Source: Candidatus Hydrogenedentota bacterium (GTDB lineage Bacteria > Hydrogenedentota > Hydrogenedentia > Hydrogenedentales > CAITNO01). Taken from it: 64,000 nucleotides of DNA. The stretch spans positions 1 through 64,000 of the forward strand of contig JAGPFE010000013.1 of the NCBI GenBank assembly GCA_018056705.1, written 5' to 3'. Position 1 is the first letter of the stretch, and every line of letters begins with the position of its first letter. Positions 1-9,558 of the stretch are shown piece after piece. The notes under the pieces were generated by a model, which made no database searches, was not told where the DNA came from, and saw nothing but the letters and a program-made list of their open reading frames with translations. The position numbers were made by a program, and so were the translations under genes.

Positions 1-906
1 GTGGCGCCGACGGACGCGACGGTGCTGATCCGCGGCGAGAGCGGGGTCGGCAAGGAACTGGTGGCCCAGTCGATACACTACAACAGCGACCGCGCGGGCA
101 AGCCCTTCATCCGGGTCAACTGCGCGGCGCTGCCCGAACACATCGTGGAAAGCGAACTGTTCGGCCATGAAAAAGGCGCTTTCACCGGGGCCATTCGGCG
201 GCGGGAGGGCCGGTTTGAACTGGCAAACCGGGGCACGATTTTCCTGGACGAGGTGGGCGACCTGAGTCCGCAGGTGCAGATTCGCCTGTTGCGGGTGTTG
301 CAGGAAAAGGAATTCGAGCGGGTGGGCGGCACGGAAACCATCCGGGTGAACGTGCGGGTCATCGCCGCGACCAACCGGGACCTGGAAAAACTCATGGAGG
401 AAGGGAAGTTCCGGCAGGATCTCTACTACCGTCTCAACGTGTTCCCCATATACGTGCCGCCCCTGCGCGAGCGTAAAACCGATATTCTCGACCTTGCCAA
501 TTTTTTTGTCGAAAAATACAGCAAGGAAAACAACAAGTACGTGCGTCGGATTTCCACGCCGGCAATTGACATGCTGATGAGTTACCACTGGCCGGGCAAT
601 GTCCGCGAACTGGAAAACGTGATTGAGCGGGCGGTCATCCTGACCGATGATGACGTGATTCATGGTCATCACCTGCCCCCGACGCTGCAGACCGCCGAGG
701 CCAGCAATACCGTCATGAAGGGCACCCTGACCGAGACGCTGGAGCGGGTGGAACGGGAAATGATCATTGAAGCCCTGAAGAACAACCGGGGGAATAAGGC
801 CAAGGCAGCCCGGCAACTGGGGATTTCCGAGCGGCTGATGGGGTTGCGCGTTGAAAAATACGGCATTGACCCCCATCGCTATAAACCCGCGAATCTTAAG
901 GAATGA
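1..906 (+). CDS. Sigma-54-dependent transcriptional activator, NifA-like (5' partial)
   Basis: Enhancer-binding activator that uses ATP hydrolysis to open promoters bound by sigma-54 RNA polymerase. The visible 301 residues hold the AAA+ domain with Walker A GESGVGKE (about 12-19), the sigma-54 contact loop GAFTGA (59-64) and Walker [12 protein letters not shown] (78-88). The C-terminus has a Fis-type helix-turn-helix with [17 protein letters not shown], and the ending [10 protein letters not shown] is typical of the NifA branch. The frame is already open at base 1, and the family normally carries an N-terminal GAF, PAS or receiver domain, so the sensory part lies outside the window and the GTG at 1 is probably internal. 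Its signal cannot be inferred. Confidence 0.93.
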   Translation: MAPTDATVLIRGESGVGKELVAQSIHYNSDRAGKPFIRVNCAALPEHIVESELFGHEKGAFTGAIRRREGRFELANRGTIFLDEVGDLSPQVQIRLLRVLQEKEFERVGGTETIRVNVRVIAATNRDLEKLMEEGKFRQDLYYRLNVFPIYVPPLRERKTDILDLANFFVEKYSKENNKYVRRISTPAIDMLMSYHWPGNVRELENVIERAVILTDDDVIHGHHLPPTLQTAEASNTVMKGTLTETLERVEREMIIEALKNNRGNKAKAARQLGISERLMGLRVEKYGIDPHRYKPANLKE

Positions 907-1049
907 CTCTGCCTGCCCCCGGGAATGCGTCTACCAGGACGCGGATCCTACCCGGGGAAGGCCGCGGAGGACACCGATCGGCAGGGATCTTTTCAGGGAC
1001 CCGCGGGAACCTCCGCCGCCGCTGATTTAATGACACGGGCTCCAGTCCA

Positions 1050-1055
1050 TATAAT
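1050..1055 (+). promoter_or_regulatory. Candidate -10 element upstream of the VCBS protein
   Basis: A perfect TATAAT stands 39 bp before the ATG at 1094. The -35 region 17 bp upstream is poor (TTAATG), so this is only a candidate sigma-70 promoter. The rest of 907-1093 shows no gene. Confidence 0.3.
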
Positions 1056-1093
1056 GCCCATTGTGGAATTAACCGTGGATTGGAGGCGTGGTT

Positions 1094-4000
1094 ATGCGAA
1101 ACGGCTGGAGTGGATGGGTTCTGGCATGTGCGGTGGGCATGGCATACGCGGGGATGGCGGCGGCGGAATTGGAGCAGGTGTGGTCATGGCAACCGGCCGG
1201 GGAACAGTTTGACGCGTCCGTTGGCGTGGGAGATCTGAACGGTGACGGCCGGCCTGAGCTGGTCTGCGGGGGTATTCACGGTTCCGTGACGGCCCTGGAC
1301 TACGCGGGCAATCCAGTCTGGACGTGGACCCAGATGGAAACAGTCAGTGCCGCGCCGGCGGTGGCGGATGTCCATCCGAGCCCCGGGCCGGAAGTACTGG
1401 TGCTGACCAACATGGGCGTGGTCTACGCCCTTGCCGGCGGAGACGGCCGGGAACTCTGGCAGTACAGGATGTCCGGTCACATCCGGTGGGCATGCGGAGG
1501 CGTGGCCGCGGCGGACCTGGACGGGGACGGCAACCTGGAACTGGTGGTGTCCGATTCCGCCCTGCGGGCCGTGGCCCTGCGCGGTGATGGCACGGAACGG
1601 TGGCGATTCGACCAGGAAGGGGGATTTCTGGGGGCGCCGACCGTGGCGGACCTGGACGGGGATGGGCGGCTCGAGGTGCTGCTGGCCGGCGCGCGGGACA
1701 CGCTGATCTGCCTGGACGCCGACGGCCGGGAAAAATTCCGGGCGGGTTCGGGCGTGCCCGCGGGGGGCGCCCAGGTGGCGGCCGACCTGGACGGGGACGG
1801 CCATCCCGAGATCCTGTGTGGTACCGCGGACGGACTCCGGGTGTTTACCGCCACCGGTGAAGACGCGTGGTCCGTGCCGCTGGACCGGGGCGTGGACAGT
1901 GCCATTTCCGTGGCGGATATCGACGGAGACGGACAGGTCGAGGTGATCGCCGGAGACCTTTCAGGCAAACTTTCCGCCCTCACGCGCGACGGCAGGGTGC
2001 TGTGGCAGTATGACCTTGGCGAACGGATCCGTCGTTCCGCGTCCATCGCTAATCTTACCGGCGATGGAAAACTGGAAATCATCGCGGCGGGATATGACAA
2101 GACCCTGTCTGTTCTGGATGCTTCGGGGCATTTGCTGGCGTCCGTGGGCCTTGGCGGCGCAACCAACGCGACCCCCGCGGTAGTAGACCTCCGGGGAGAT
2201 GGCCTGTTATCGGTGGTATGCCCCGTGGTTACCGGCGCGATCACCGTTTGGCGGTGGCGGGATGCCGCGCCGGGCAGGGTCGCGTGGGCCGAGTACCGGG
2301 TGGACAGTTCCCGTCGGGGGTGGATCGCGTCCGTTTCGGGGGAACAGCGGCTCAGCCGCCCCGTGATTACCCTCGACCCGGGAAAACTGCAGGTCGGCCG
2401 GAACGAGTGTGGCGTCACGGTGACGTTTCCCGAAGCGATTGGCGCGGAAGTAGCCCTTGAGGTGTGCCAGGATGGGCGGCCCACCAGGAAGACGTTCGAG
2501 AGCGAGGGCCTGTTCGCGTCGGGCGTCATGGCCTACACGCTGGGGGCTCGCTGGCCCGTGGAACTGGTCTTTTCCTGCGTGGTCACCGACCGGCAGGGCA
2601 ACGAACTTGCCCGGGTTACCAGGCAGGCCCGCTTTGAACCCTTCACGAGTGAACTGGCGACACTGGTCGAAACCCTGGACGCGCTGGACCAGTTGTCGCG
2701 CGTGTTACCGCCAACGGAAGCCGTCCCGTATGCCACGCGGGCCGCGTGGCTAAGGGAACGCCTGCCCGACTGGCAGCGCAAGGCTGCCGCGCGGGAGGCC
2801 CTGTCCGGAGAAACCCTCGCGGCCTTTACCCGGGAGTTGCAAGGGGGACTGGACGCGTCGGTGCGCCTTAAGGTGTGCGGTGAATGGCTGAAAAACAACA
2901 ACCGCCGGTTGCTGGCCGTGTCCGCTAATCCTTGGGCTCCCTTCGGCGGGGTGGATGAACTGGTGGAGGGTCGCACCGGCCTGCAGGATCCCGCCGTGGA
3001 AGCCTTCTCCGGTGAAGTGGAATCTGCCGCGTTTAACCTGTTCAACCTGGGCGACGCGCCCCTTTACGTCCGACTGGAAAACCCGGTACTGACGGGACCA
3101 GACGGCAAGGAACGGCCCGCCGGAGACGTCGTGATCCCCAGGGAAGCAGTGCCCGTACCTACCGAAATGGGGGATGTCTCGGCGGACGCCCTGCCCGGAC
3201 TCAACCAGGGTAACGTGGTCGTGATTCCGCCACGGGATGGGCGCCAGGTGTATCTGGAGATCGACACGAAGGGACTGGAGCCGGGAGCGTGGACCGTGTC
3301 CATCCTGTGCCGGGCACTCGACCGGGATGCCGCCGACACCACGCTGACCGTTCCGCTGACGGTGTGGAACCACCGACTGCCTGAGCACCAGACGATCGGA
3401 CTGTGTCACTGGGGTTACGAGCATAGTTCCTACCTGAAGGACCAGCCGGAAGCCGCCCTGGAAGACCAGTTACGTCATGGCACCAGCGTGTTCGTAAGTA
3501 CCTTTGCGCCCAGGGCCACCTTTGACGAAAAGGGAGAACTGGCAGGTGAGCCCGATTATGCCGAGGTGGACGCGTACATGGATGCCCGCCGGGGGCGGGG
3601 GATCATCCTGTTCTGCGGGTACCAGGGAGCCCTGTCGGGCCCGGCACCCGCCCGGTCCGAGACCTGGAATCGCGCGCACGTGGCGTGGCTGCGGGCGTGG
3701 GTAGAGCACATGAAGAGCCGGGGGTTTACCTACGAGGAGTGGGCCCTGTACCCCGTGGACGAGCCGGGCCTGCATCCTGGCCTTGTCGAGTTGTTCATCG
3801 ACATGGCCCGACTGGCCCGGGAGGCCGACCCGAACATCCGGATTTACACGGATCCAGTAGGTGACGCTTCACTGGAAGACTTGCGTGCCATGGCGCCTTA
3901 CGTGGATATCTGGTGTCCCAACCGGACTGGTATCGTCCTGAAGCCCGATTCCACGAAACTGGAGTTCATCAAGTCCACCGGCAGCGACGTGTTCGTGTAT

Positions 4001-4489
4001 GAATGCCTGGGCAACGCGAAGCATCGTTCCGCCCTGGCTTACTACCGGGGCCAGGCATGGCTGTGCGCCCATCACGGATTCAAGGCCATGGGTTTCTGGA
4101 CCTATTGCACCACGCGGTTCGATCCCTGGTTCAACAACGGTGAACCGGATTACCTGCTGGTATACCAGGGCCGGGGCGTGGTGCCGAGCAAGCGTTGGCA
4201 CGCCGTCCGCGATGGTATCGAGGACCACGGCATGCTGACCCGCCTTCGGGAAGCCATGGAAAAGGCCGGGGAGGACCCGGCACGCGCGGATGTCGTGGCA
4301 AGGGCCAGGGATCTTCTGACCCGAAGGGTGGCCGAGGTGGCCCGGTTCTGTGGCCTCGAAGATGACGGCGACACGCCGGAGGTTGGAGGCACTCGCCGCC
4401 AGCGCGCGGTGGAAGACCGTCGCTGGCAAACCCTGCGGGAGATTCGCCGCGATATCGCTACCCTGCTGGACGCGCTGGCCGTGCCCTGA
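1094..4489 (+). CDS. Secreted FG-GAP/VCBS-repeat protein with C-terminal DUF4091-like domain
   Basis: Predicted exported protein of 1131 residues. An ATG at 1094 is preferred over the GTG at 1088 because GGAGG (1082-1086) is 7 bp from the ATG but only 1 bp from the GTG. A hydrophobic signal peptide ending near AMAAA occupies about residues 1-24. Residues 25-400 carry at least six calcium-binding-like blades with motifs such as DLNGDGRPEL, DLDGDGNLEL, DLDGDGRLEV and DIDGDGQVEV, as in integrin-like beta-propellers. The last third (about 760-1030) resembles DUF4091-type (beta/alpha)8 glycosidase-like domains, including a PVDEPG segment near residue 886 that could supply a catalytic acid. Function is probably binding or hydrolysis of extracellular carbohydrate; the substrate is unknown. 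Confidence 0.85.
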   Translation: MRNGWSGWVLACAVGMAYAGMAAAELEQVWSWQPAGEQFDASVGVGDLNGDGRPELVCGGIHGSVTALDYAGNPVWTWTQMETVSAAPAVADVHPSPGPEVLVLTNMGVVYALAGGDGRELWQYRMSGHIRWACGGVAAADLDGDGNLELVVSDSALRAVALRGDGTERWRFDQEGGFLGAPTVADLDGDGRLEVLLAGARDTLICLDADGREKFRAGSGVPAGGAQVAADLDGDGHPEILCGTADGLRVFTATGEDAWSVPLDRGVDSAISVADIDGDGQVEVIAGDLSGKLSALTRDGRVLWQYDLGERIRRSASIANLTGDGKLEIIAAGYDKTLSVLDASGHLLASVGLGGATNATPAVVDLRGDGLLSVVCPVVTGAITVWRWRDAAPGRVAWAEYRVDSSRRGWIASVSGEQRLSRPVITLDPGKLQVGRNECGVTVTFPEAIGAEVALEVCQDGRPTRKTFESEGLFASGVMAYTLGARWPVELVFSCVVTDRQGNELARVTRQARFEPFTSELATLVETLDALDQLSRVLPPTEAVPYATRAAWLRERLPDWQRKAAAREALSGETLAAFTRELQGGLDASVRLKVCGEWLKNNNRRLLAVSANPWAPFGGVDELVEGRTGLQDPAVEAFSGEVESAAFNLFNLGDAPLYVRLENPVLTGPDGKERPAGDVVIPREAVPVPTEMGDVSADALPGLNQGNVVVIPPRDGRQVYLEIDTKGLEPGAWTVSILCRALDRDAADTTLTVPLTVWNHRLPEHQTIGLCHWGYEHSSYLKDQPEAALEDQLRHGTSVFVSTFAPRATFDEKGELAGEPDYAEVDAYMDARRGRGIILFCGYQGALSGPAPARSETWNRAHVAWLRAWVEHMKSRGFTYEEWALYPVDEPGLHPGLVELFIDMARLAREADPNIRIYTDPVGDASLEDLRAMAPYVDIWCPNRTGIVLKPDSTKLEFIKSTGSDVFVYECLGNAKHRSALAYYRGQAWLCAHHGFKAMGFWTYCTTRFDPWFNNGEPDYLLVYQGRGVVPSKRWHAVRDGIEDHGMLTRLREAMEKAGEDPARADVVARARDLLTRRVAEVARFCGLEDDGDTPEVGGTRRQRAVEDRRWQTLREIRRDIATLLDALAVP

Positions 4490-4541
4490 GGAATCGTTGT
4501 GACGCAGGTGGTACAATTGTGCCAAAAGGAGCAGGAGGCAC

Positions 4542-4901
4542 GTGCTTGAAGTTGGATCGGCAGGATCGTGCGTGAACCATCCCGCTACCCCGGCGGTATA
4601 CCGGTGTAAACAGTGTGGCGCGCCTGTCTGCAAGGTGTGCGTGGTTCAAGGACCGGCAGGCTGGTACTGCAGCGACGCCTGCCGGGAACGCCACGAAAAA
4701 TTCATTGGCGAAACGCGGACCTATTCCGATGTGAAAGGTCGGAGAACCGGTCTCGGTATCGTGCACCGGGTAACCCGGTTGCTGGAGTCCCTGATTGTGC
4801 TGGCAGCGGTTGCCCTGGCCATCGGGGTTATTGCTTCGCTCGTTGAAATACCCATCATATCGGGAATGACGCGGGCCGTCCGCGCGGTTATTGGCATATA
4901 G
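4542..4901 (+). CDS. Small zinc-binding (B-box-like) membrane protein
   Basis: A 119-residue protein with a Cys/His cluster in the first 55 residues: C10, H13, C22, C25, C30, C33, C43, C47 and H51, the spacing of a B-box-like zinc finger. A hydrophobic segment at about 80-105 predicts one membrane helix. The start is a GTG preceded by GGAGG. It lies 52 bp downstream of the secreted VCBS protein and 40 bp before another small membrane protein, so all three may be cotranscribed. Bacterial proteins of this shape are usually of unknown function; metal binding and membrane anchoring are the only supported statements. Confidence 0.75.
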   Translation: MLEVGSAGSCVNHPATPAVYRCKQCGAPVCKVCVVQGPAGWYCSDACRERHEKFIGETRTYSDVKGRRTGLGIVHRVTRLLESLIVLAAVALAIGVIASLVEIPIISGMTRAVRAVIGI

Positions 4902-4941
4902 AGGCGCTTTTTTCTTCACGCGCCGATGAAAGGTCATACCC

Positions 4942-5382
4942 GTGGATCTGAGTGGACTCAAGTGGCCGGCGATTATTCTGGTTCTTGTGGGAATCTTCTG
5001 GCTGGGCACCAGCGGTGGGGTCAATTACATGGTTTCGAAGTACACGAGCCATGTTCCCGGTCAAGACGCGCGACAGGATGCCATCGACGAGGCGGGCCTC
5101 ACGCGGGTGGGCTATTACCTGTTGTCGACGCTTCAGTTTTCGAAGGCCGCTTACGTGATTCAGTTGGCGCTGGACCGGTACGGCCAGAACGGCGCGAATT
5201 ACTGGATCAACGTGTATCGCCTGGCTACCTGCATGGACCGGCTCGAGCGGTACCAGGAATCGTATGACCTGCTCCAGATACTGATCGGGGCGGACGCCCA
5301 GCAGTACGATGAGCGCATACCTAACGTGGATGTGCTTCGGGCCAGGGCGGCAAAACTGAAAGAAGTGCACGAATTACGCTGA
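4942..5382 (+). CDS. Small membrane-anchored TPR-like protein
   Basis: A 146-residue protein starting at GTG with AAAGG upstream. Residues 8-28 form a hydrophobic N-terminal anchor. The remainder is helical, with YYLLSTLQFSKAAYVIQLAL and YRLATCMDRLERYQESYDLL suggesting one or two tetratricopeptide-like helix pairs exposed outside the membrane. No enzyme motif is seen. It follows the B-box-like protein by 40 bp and ends 17 bp before the convergent TrmH gene. Function unknown; a scaffold or assembly role is possible but unproven. Confidence 0.7.
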   Translation: MDLSGLKWPAIILVLVGIFWLGTSGGVNYMVSKYTSHVPGQDARQDAIDEAGLTRVGYYLLSTLQFSKAAYVIQLALDRYGQNGANYWINVYRLATCMDRLERYQESYDLLQILIGADAQQYDERIPNVDVLRARAAKLKEVHELR

Positions 5383-5399
5383 ACCTGGCCTCATATTAA

Positions 5400-6011
5400 T
5401 CAGGGATCACGATCGGGGCTGCCCTGAGGGTCCAGCCATCCCCAGTCGCGCAGGATGCCATAGGCGGCGATGCCAAAAGCGGTGGCCACGTTCAGGCTGT
5501 TCTTGACGCCAAGCATGGGGATACATACTACCGCGTCGCTCTGGCGCAACACCCGCTCGTGCACGCCATGGTCCTCGTTGCCCACGACAAGGGCCACGGG
5601 GCGGGGCCAGTTGAACCGATGGCAGGGAATGGCCCCGGGCAATACTTCGAGAGCCACTATCGGAATACCCAGTTCTTTCAACCGGGCCACGCAGTCCCGG
5701 TTCCGTTCGAAGTAACTCCAGCGAATGGCGTGTTCCGCGCCCAGCGCGGTTTTTTCCAGTTTGGGATGAGGCGGATGGGCGGTCATGCCGCACAGCCACA
5801 GGTGGGCCGCGCGGCAGGCATCCGCCGTGCGGAAGATGGATCCCACGTTGTAGGCGCTGCGGAGGTTGTCAAGTACCACGTGCAGGGGTGCCCGGGAGCC
5901 CGGATAGGCAGGGTCGTCCGGTCCTGGAAGCGACGAGGCCCAGCGATAGGATTCCAGGGCGCGTTCACGTTCCGGATCATTTCCAGGAGCGCGGGGTTCC
6001 GGGCGGATCAT
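5400..6011 (-). CDS. TrmH/SpoU-family RNA 2'-O-methyltransferase
   Basis: SAM-dependent ribose methyltransferase of the SPOUT superfamily, 203 residues. The three SpoU motifs are present: N-x4-N-V-G-S-I-F-R-T (NLRSAYNVGSIFRTADA), LVVGNEDHGV, and IPMLGVKNSLNVATAFGIAAY, the last forming the trefoil knot that binds SAM. The ATG at 6011 overlaps the stop of the upstream Nudix gene as ATGA, so it is preferred over an in-frame ATG at 6131 inside that gene. Whether the substrate is tRNA or rRNA cannot be told from sequence. It is the last gene of a minus-strand run. Confidence 0.9.
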   Translation of the reverse strand: MIRPEPRAPGNDPERERALESYRWASSLPGPDDPAYPGSRAPLHVVLDNLRSAYNVGSIFRTADACRAAHLWLCGMTAHPPHPKLEKTALGAEHAIRWSYFERNRDCVARLKELGIPIVALEVLPGAIPCHRFNWPRPVALVVGNEDHGVHERVLRQSDAVVCIPMLGVKNSLNVATAFGIAAYGILRDWGWLDPQGSPDRDP

Positions 6012-6502
6012 GGGCTGCGATCCATCGCCGCGGCGGCCATTACCGTATTCCGGATAAACGGTCCGTAGGTTTCCAGCAATTTCCGCTCGTCCGGCCAGAA
6101 CATGCCGGACAGGTCCTCCAGGTCGATCCATGCCATGGCGGGATGGTGCTCCGGATCGCCGATTTCGCCGGAGACCTGGTCCGTGACATACAGGCCATAA
6201 TCGATCACGGACCAGAAACGTCGCTCGGACTCCAGCCGTTCCAGCACGGCAAGATCCGCCAGCCGGCGCACCCGGGTCAGGCCCACTTCTTCGGCAATTT
6301 CACGACGGGCCGCCGTGTCCACGTCTTCGCCGGGTTCCCGGCCGCCCTTGGGCAGCACGTAACCCACCAGGCCCTTTTCCCGCGCCAGGGCAACCAGAAT
6401 GCGACCGTTCTCAACGCGCGCCACCACGCCGCCAGCACTGGGCCGTATCCGAATCCCGGCGGGCTTTTCGTACCAGGTATGATCAACCGCCGCGAGAACC
6501 AC
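6008..6502 (-). CDS. Nudix hydrolase
   Basis: Hydrolase of a nucleoside diphosphate linked to another moiety. The full Nudix signature G-x5-E-x7-REUxEExGU is visible: GGREPGED followed by ARREIAEEVGL, with PKG before it. The start is uncertain. The GTG at 6502 begins just after the gspE stop and gives 164 residues. An in-frame ATG at 6571 would overlap gspE by 67 bp and adds a stretch with no domain content. The gene is coupled to TrmH by an ATGA overlap at 6008-6011. Substrate unknown; Ap4A-type or housecleaning pyrophosphohydrolases look similar. Confidence 0.88.
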   Translation of the reverse strand: MVLAAVDHTWYEKPAGIRIRPSAGGVVARVENGRILVALAREKGLVGYVLPKGGREPGEDVDTAARREIAEEVGLTRVRRLADLAVLERLESERRFWSVIDYGLYVTDQVSGEIGDPEHHPAMAWIDLEDLSGMFWPDERKLLETYGPFIRNTVMAAAAMDRSP

Positions 6503-6504
6503 GA

Positions 6505-8466
6505 CTAAACCCGGATCACCCGCAGGAATTCCTCGGGCGCGACCATGCCGTCCAGGATCTTGTTCCGGCATCGGTCAGCCATGCTCTTCATGCCTGCCGC
6601 TTCGGCCAGTTTATCCGGGGATGCCTCTTTCAGAATGAGTTCCCGCACGGCCGGCGTGATCTCCAGCACCTCGAAGATGCCCGTTCTTCCCTTGCAGCCG
6701 GTATGGTGACATGCCGAACAGCCCGCGCCGCGGTACAGGGTTTTCGTGTCTTCCGGCAGGCCGATGGCCGCCAGCAGGTCTGGCTTGGGCCTGAAGCGCT
6801 TCTTGCATTCCGGGCAGATCTTGCGGACCAGCCGCTGGCCAACCACGCAGGTCAGCGCGCTGGAAATCAGGAAGGGTGGTATGCCCATGTTACGGAGGGT
6901 ACTGATCGCCTCGGGCGCGTCATTGGTATGGAGCGTGCTAAACACGAGGTGTCCCGTCATGGCCGCCCGGATGGCGATCTGGGCGGTTTCCTGGTCCCGG
7001 ATTTCGCCGACCAGAAGCACGTCGATGTCCTGGCGCAGGGCGGCTCGAAGGGTCGCGGCGAAAGTCAGGTCGATGTCCGGGTCGATCTGGACCTGGTTGA
7101 TGCCCGATAACTGGTATTCCACCGGGTCTTCGAGGGTAACGATGCTTTCGGTGATCACGTCTTTCTGGTTGAGCGCGGCGTACAGCGTGGTGGTTTTACC
7201 ACTGCCAGTCGGACCGGTGACCAGGATCATGCCGTAGGGCTGGTTGATGTTGCGTAATAGTTTGGCCTCGTCGTCCGGTTCCAGCCCGAGATCCTTCACG
7301 CCGGAGAGCACGGCCGACTGGTCCAGCAGGCGCAGGACGACCCGTTCGCCCAGGAACGTCGGCATGGTGGCCACCCGCACGTCAAGGTCCACGTCACCCA
7401 CCTGGGCCCGGAAGTGACCATCCTGGGGATGGCGTGTCTCCGTGATGTCCATGTCGGCCAGGACCTTGACCCGGGATACCACGGCGGCGTGCTGGGCCTC
7501 CGGAATACTCATGACGTCGTGGAGGACTCCATCGATCCGGAAACGCACCCGGGTTTCAGGCTGCTGGGGATCCAGGTGGATGTCCGTCGCGCCGGCCCGT
7601 ACCGCGCCTTCAATGATGGTTGAAACCAGCTTGATGACGGAGGCCCCCGATGCCGCGCGACCCAGTTCCGCGAACCGGGCGGTATCCGCGGCGGACGCGG
7701 TGATGGGCTTCCGGTCGGGCGTGTCCTCTACCGCGGGAATACGCTCGGGCCCTTCATCCTTCGTGACCGGTCGCGTGACCGGGGTGGACCTGGGTGATTC
7801 GGAATGGCTCATGGGAACCTCCTCCTGTTCACGCGCGGCATAACGGCGGCGGATCTCCCCGGTGAGGTCATCACAGGCGGTCAGCAGTACCCGGGCGCGC
7901 TTGCCGAGGAGCATGGCCACCTCGTGGGCCCGGTCCTGGGCCTGGGGCTGCGTGGCCAGGAACACGATGACCTGTCCCCCGTCCTCAAGCCGCGCGGGCA
8001 GCAGCCCATTCTTTTCGGCGAGTTGCGCGGGCACGGTGTCCAGGGCCGCGGAATCGCTTGGGGTATCCGCCAGTTCGGCGTAGGTCATGCCATGCTGTTC
8101 GGCAAGGGCGAGGGCAATGTCCCGTGGCTGGACGAAGCCTTTTTCGAGCAGGATGTTGCCCAGGAGGCGGCCGCTGCGTCGCTGTTCGGCAAGGGCCTCG
8201 TCCAGCTGGTCGCGTGAAATCACGTTCCGTTGCACCAGGGCCTCGCCCAGGCTATTGTGGGCGGATCGGGCCGACGGCGAGTGAAATTCGTACCGCAAAA
8301 GGTTTTCAAGGGCTTCGAAGGTTACTTTCTGCTGCTGGACAAGCCACTTATACCACGGCACGCCGCTTCGGGCTTCCTGTTCCCGGGCGCGACTCAGTTC
8401 TTCCCGCGTGATAAGGTCCTGCCGGACCAGGGACTCGGCGTCTTCCGGTCGAATGGCATCACTCAT
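6505..8466 (-). CDS. GspE/PilB-type secretion or pilus assembly ATPase
   Basis: Hexameric cytoplasmic ATPase powering type II secretion or type IV pilus extension, 653 residues. The N-terminus holds MshEN-like segments (LGEALVQRNVISRDQLDEAL and LLGNILLEKGFVQPRDIALAL), the fold that can bind cyclic di-GMP. The ATPase core shows Walker A GPTGSGKTTTLY, Asp box and Walker B (LLVGEIRDQETAQIA), His box STLHTNDA, and the tetracysteine zinc site CPEC...CSACHHTGC. The N-terminal part is long, with an additional half-motif before the MshEN unit. No other pilus gene is adjacent, but two pseudopilins lie elsewhere in the window at 40.7 and 57.9 kb. An HD-GYP protein at 62.6 kb would be compatible with cyclic di-GMP control. 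Confidence 0.93.
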   Translation of the reverse strand: MSDAIRPEDAESLVRQDLITREELSRAREQEARSGVPWYKWLVQQQKVTFEALENLLRYEFHSPSARSAHNSLGEALVQRNVISRDQLDEALAEQRRSGRLLGNILLEKGFVQPRDIALALAEQHGMTYAELADTPSDSAALDTVPAQLAEKNGLLPARLEDGGQVIVFLATQPQAQDRAHEVAMLLGKRARVLLTACDDLTGEIRRRYAAREQEEVPMSHSESPRSTPVTRPVTKDEGPERIPAVEDTPDRKPITASAADTARFAELGRAASGASVIKLVSTIIEGAVRAGATDIHLDPQQPETRVRFRIDGVLHDVMSIPEAQHAAVVSRVKVLADMDITETRHPQDGHFRAQVGDVDLDVRVATMPTFLGERVVLRLLDQSAVLSGVKDLGLEPDDEAKLLRNINQPYGMILVTGPTGSGKTTTLYAALNQKDVITESIVTLEDPVEYQLSGINQVQIDPDIDLTFAATLRAALRQDIDVLLVGEIRDQETAQIAIRAAMTGHLVFSTLHTNDAPEAISTLRNMGIPPFLISSALTCVVGQRLVRKICPECKKRFRPKPDLLAAIGLPEDTKTLYRGAGCSACHHTGCKGRTGIFEVLEITPAVRELILKEASPDKLAEAAGMKSMADRCRNKILDGMVAPEEFLRVIRV

Positions 8467-8497
8467 GATTCAACCTCCCCGATGAACCCTTTGGGGC

Positions 8498-9448
8498 CTA
8501 ATCCGTTAACCGCCCCGAAAGCAGCGCGTCGAAATAGGCGATAGTTTTCTCCAGGCCTTCCCGCAAGGGTACCGTGGGCGTCCAGCCCAGTTTTTCACGT
8601 GCCAGAGAGATGTCCGGACGTCGCCGCGACGGATCGTTGGGCGGGAGGGGCCTGTGCTCTACGGAGGACCTGGAACCCGTCATCTCGATGACCAGGCGCG
8701 CCAGTTCCATGATCGTGAATTCTTCCGGGTTGCCAAGGTTCACGGGGCCGGTGAAATCGTCCTGGTCCATCATGGCTGCCATGCCCCGCACGAGGTCGTC
8801 CACGTAGCAGAACGACCGGGTCTGGGAACCGTCTCCGTAGATGGTAATCCGCTCGTTTCGCAGGGCCTGCACGATGAAATTGCTGACGACCCGACCGTCA
8901 TCGGGTTGCATGCGGGGTCCATAAGTATTGAAGATCCGCACGACGCGGATGTCCACCTTGTTCTGGCGATGATATTCGAAAAAGAGCGATTCCGCCACGC
9001 GTTTGCCCTCGTCGTAGCAACTGCGTGGACCGATGGGGTTCACGTTTCCCCAGTAGGTCTCCTGCTGGGGATGTTCCAGCGGGTCGCCGTAAACCTCGGA
9101 CGTGCTGGCCTGCAGGATACGCGCGTGGACCCTCCGGGCCAGCCCCAGCATGTTCAGTGATCCGATCACGTTGGTCTTGATGGTTTTCACGGGGTTGTGC
9201 TGGTAATGGATCGGCGAGGCTGGACAGGCCAGGTTGAATACCCGGTCGGCTTCCAGCAGGATGGGCTGGGTAATGTCATGGCGGATGATCTCGAACCTGG
9301 GATGGTTCATCAGGTAGCGGATGTTTCGTTTGCGTCCCGTGAAAAAGTTATCCAGGCAGACGACTTCCTCCCCCCGCGCAAGTAAAAGTTCACACAGATG
9401 CGAGCCGATGAAGCCGGCCCCCCCGGTAACCAGATTAACTATCGCCAT
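8498..9448 (-). CDS. uxs: UDP-glucuronate decarboxylase (UDP-xylose synthase)
   Basis: Extended short-chain dehydrogenase of 316 residues that converts UDP-glucuronate to UDP-xylose with bound NAD. The N-terminal [10 protein letters not shown] is the dinucleotide-binding motif. The sequences [34 protein letters not shown] and the catalytic YDEGK (Tyr-x3-Lys) match the Uxs subfamily closely. The gene ends 31 bp before gspE and may head that minus-strand operon. Its product would feed xylose into surface polysaccharide, and could supply the glycosyltransferase operon at 23.6-30.3 kb, though this link is only suggested by chemistry. Confidence 0.88.
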   Translation of the reverse strand: MAIVNLVTGGAGFIGSHLCELLLARGEEVVCLDNFFTGRKRNIRYLMNHPRFEIIRHDITQPILLEADRVFNLACPASPIHYQHNPVKTIKTNVIGSLNMLGLARRVHARILQASTSEVYGDPLEHPQQETYWGNVNPIGPRSCYDEGKRVAESLFFEYHRQNKVDIRVVRIFNTYGPRMQPDDGRVVSNFIVQALRNERITIYGDGSQTRSFCYVDDLVRGMAAMMDQDDFTGPVNLGNPEEFTIMELARLVIEMTGSRSSVEHRPLPPNDPSRRRPDISLAREKLGWTPTVPLREGLEKTIAYFDALLSGRLTD

Positions 9449-9558
9449 GGCCTGTTCCCGATTGGACGCGGTCCGGTTACAGTTTTCGTCCGGATGTTCG
9501 ATAATATCATAAGAACGGGAAAAAGAGGGACGTCCTGACCCTCGCGAGGAGATAAACC

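Noticed and set aside
5407-5799. Alternative minus-strand frames inside the TrmH gene
   Set aside because: They are other-frame readings of a gene with full SpoU motifs.
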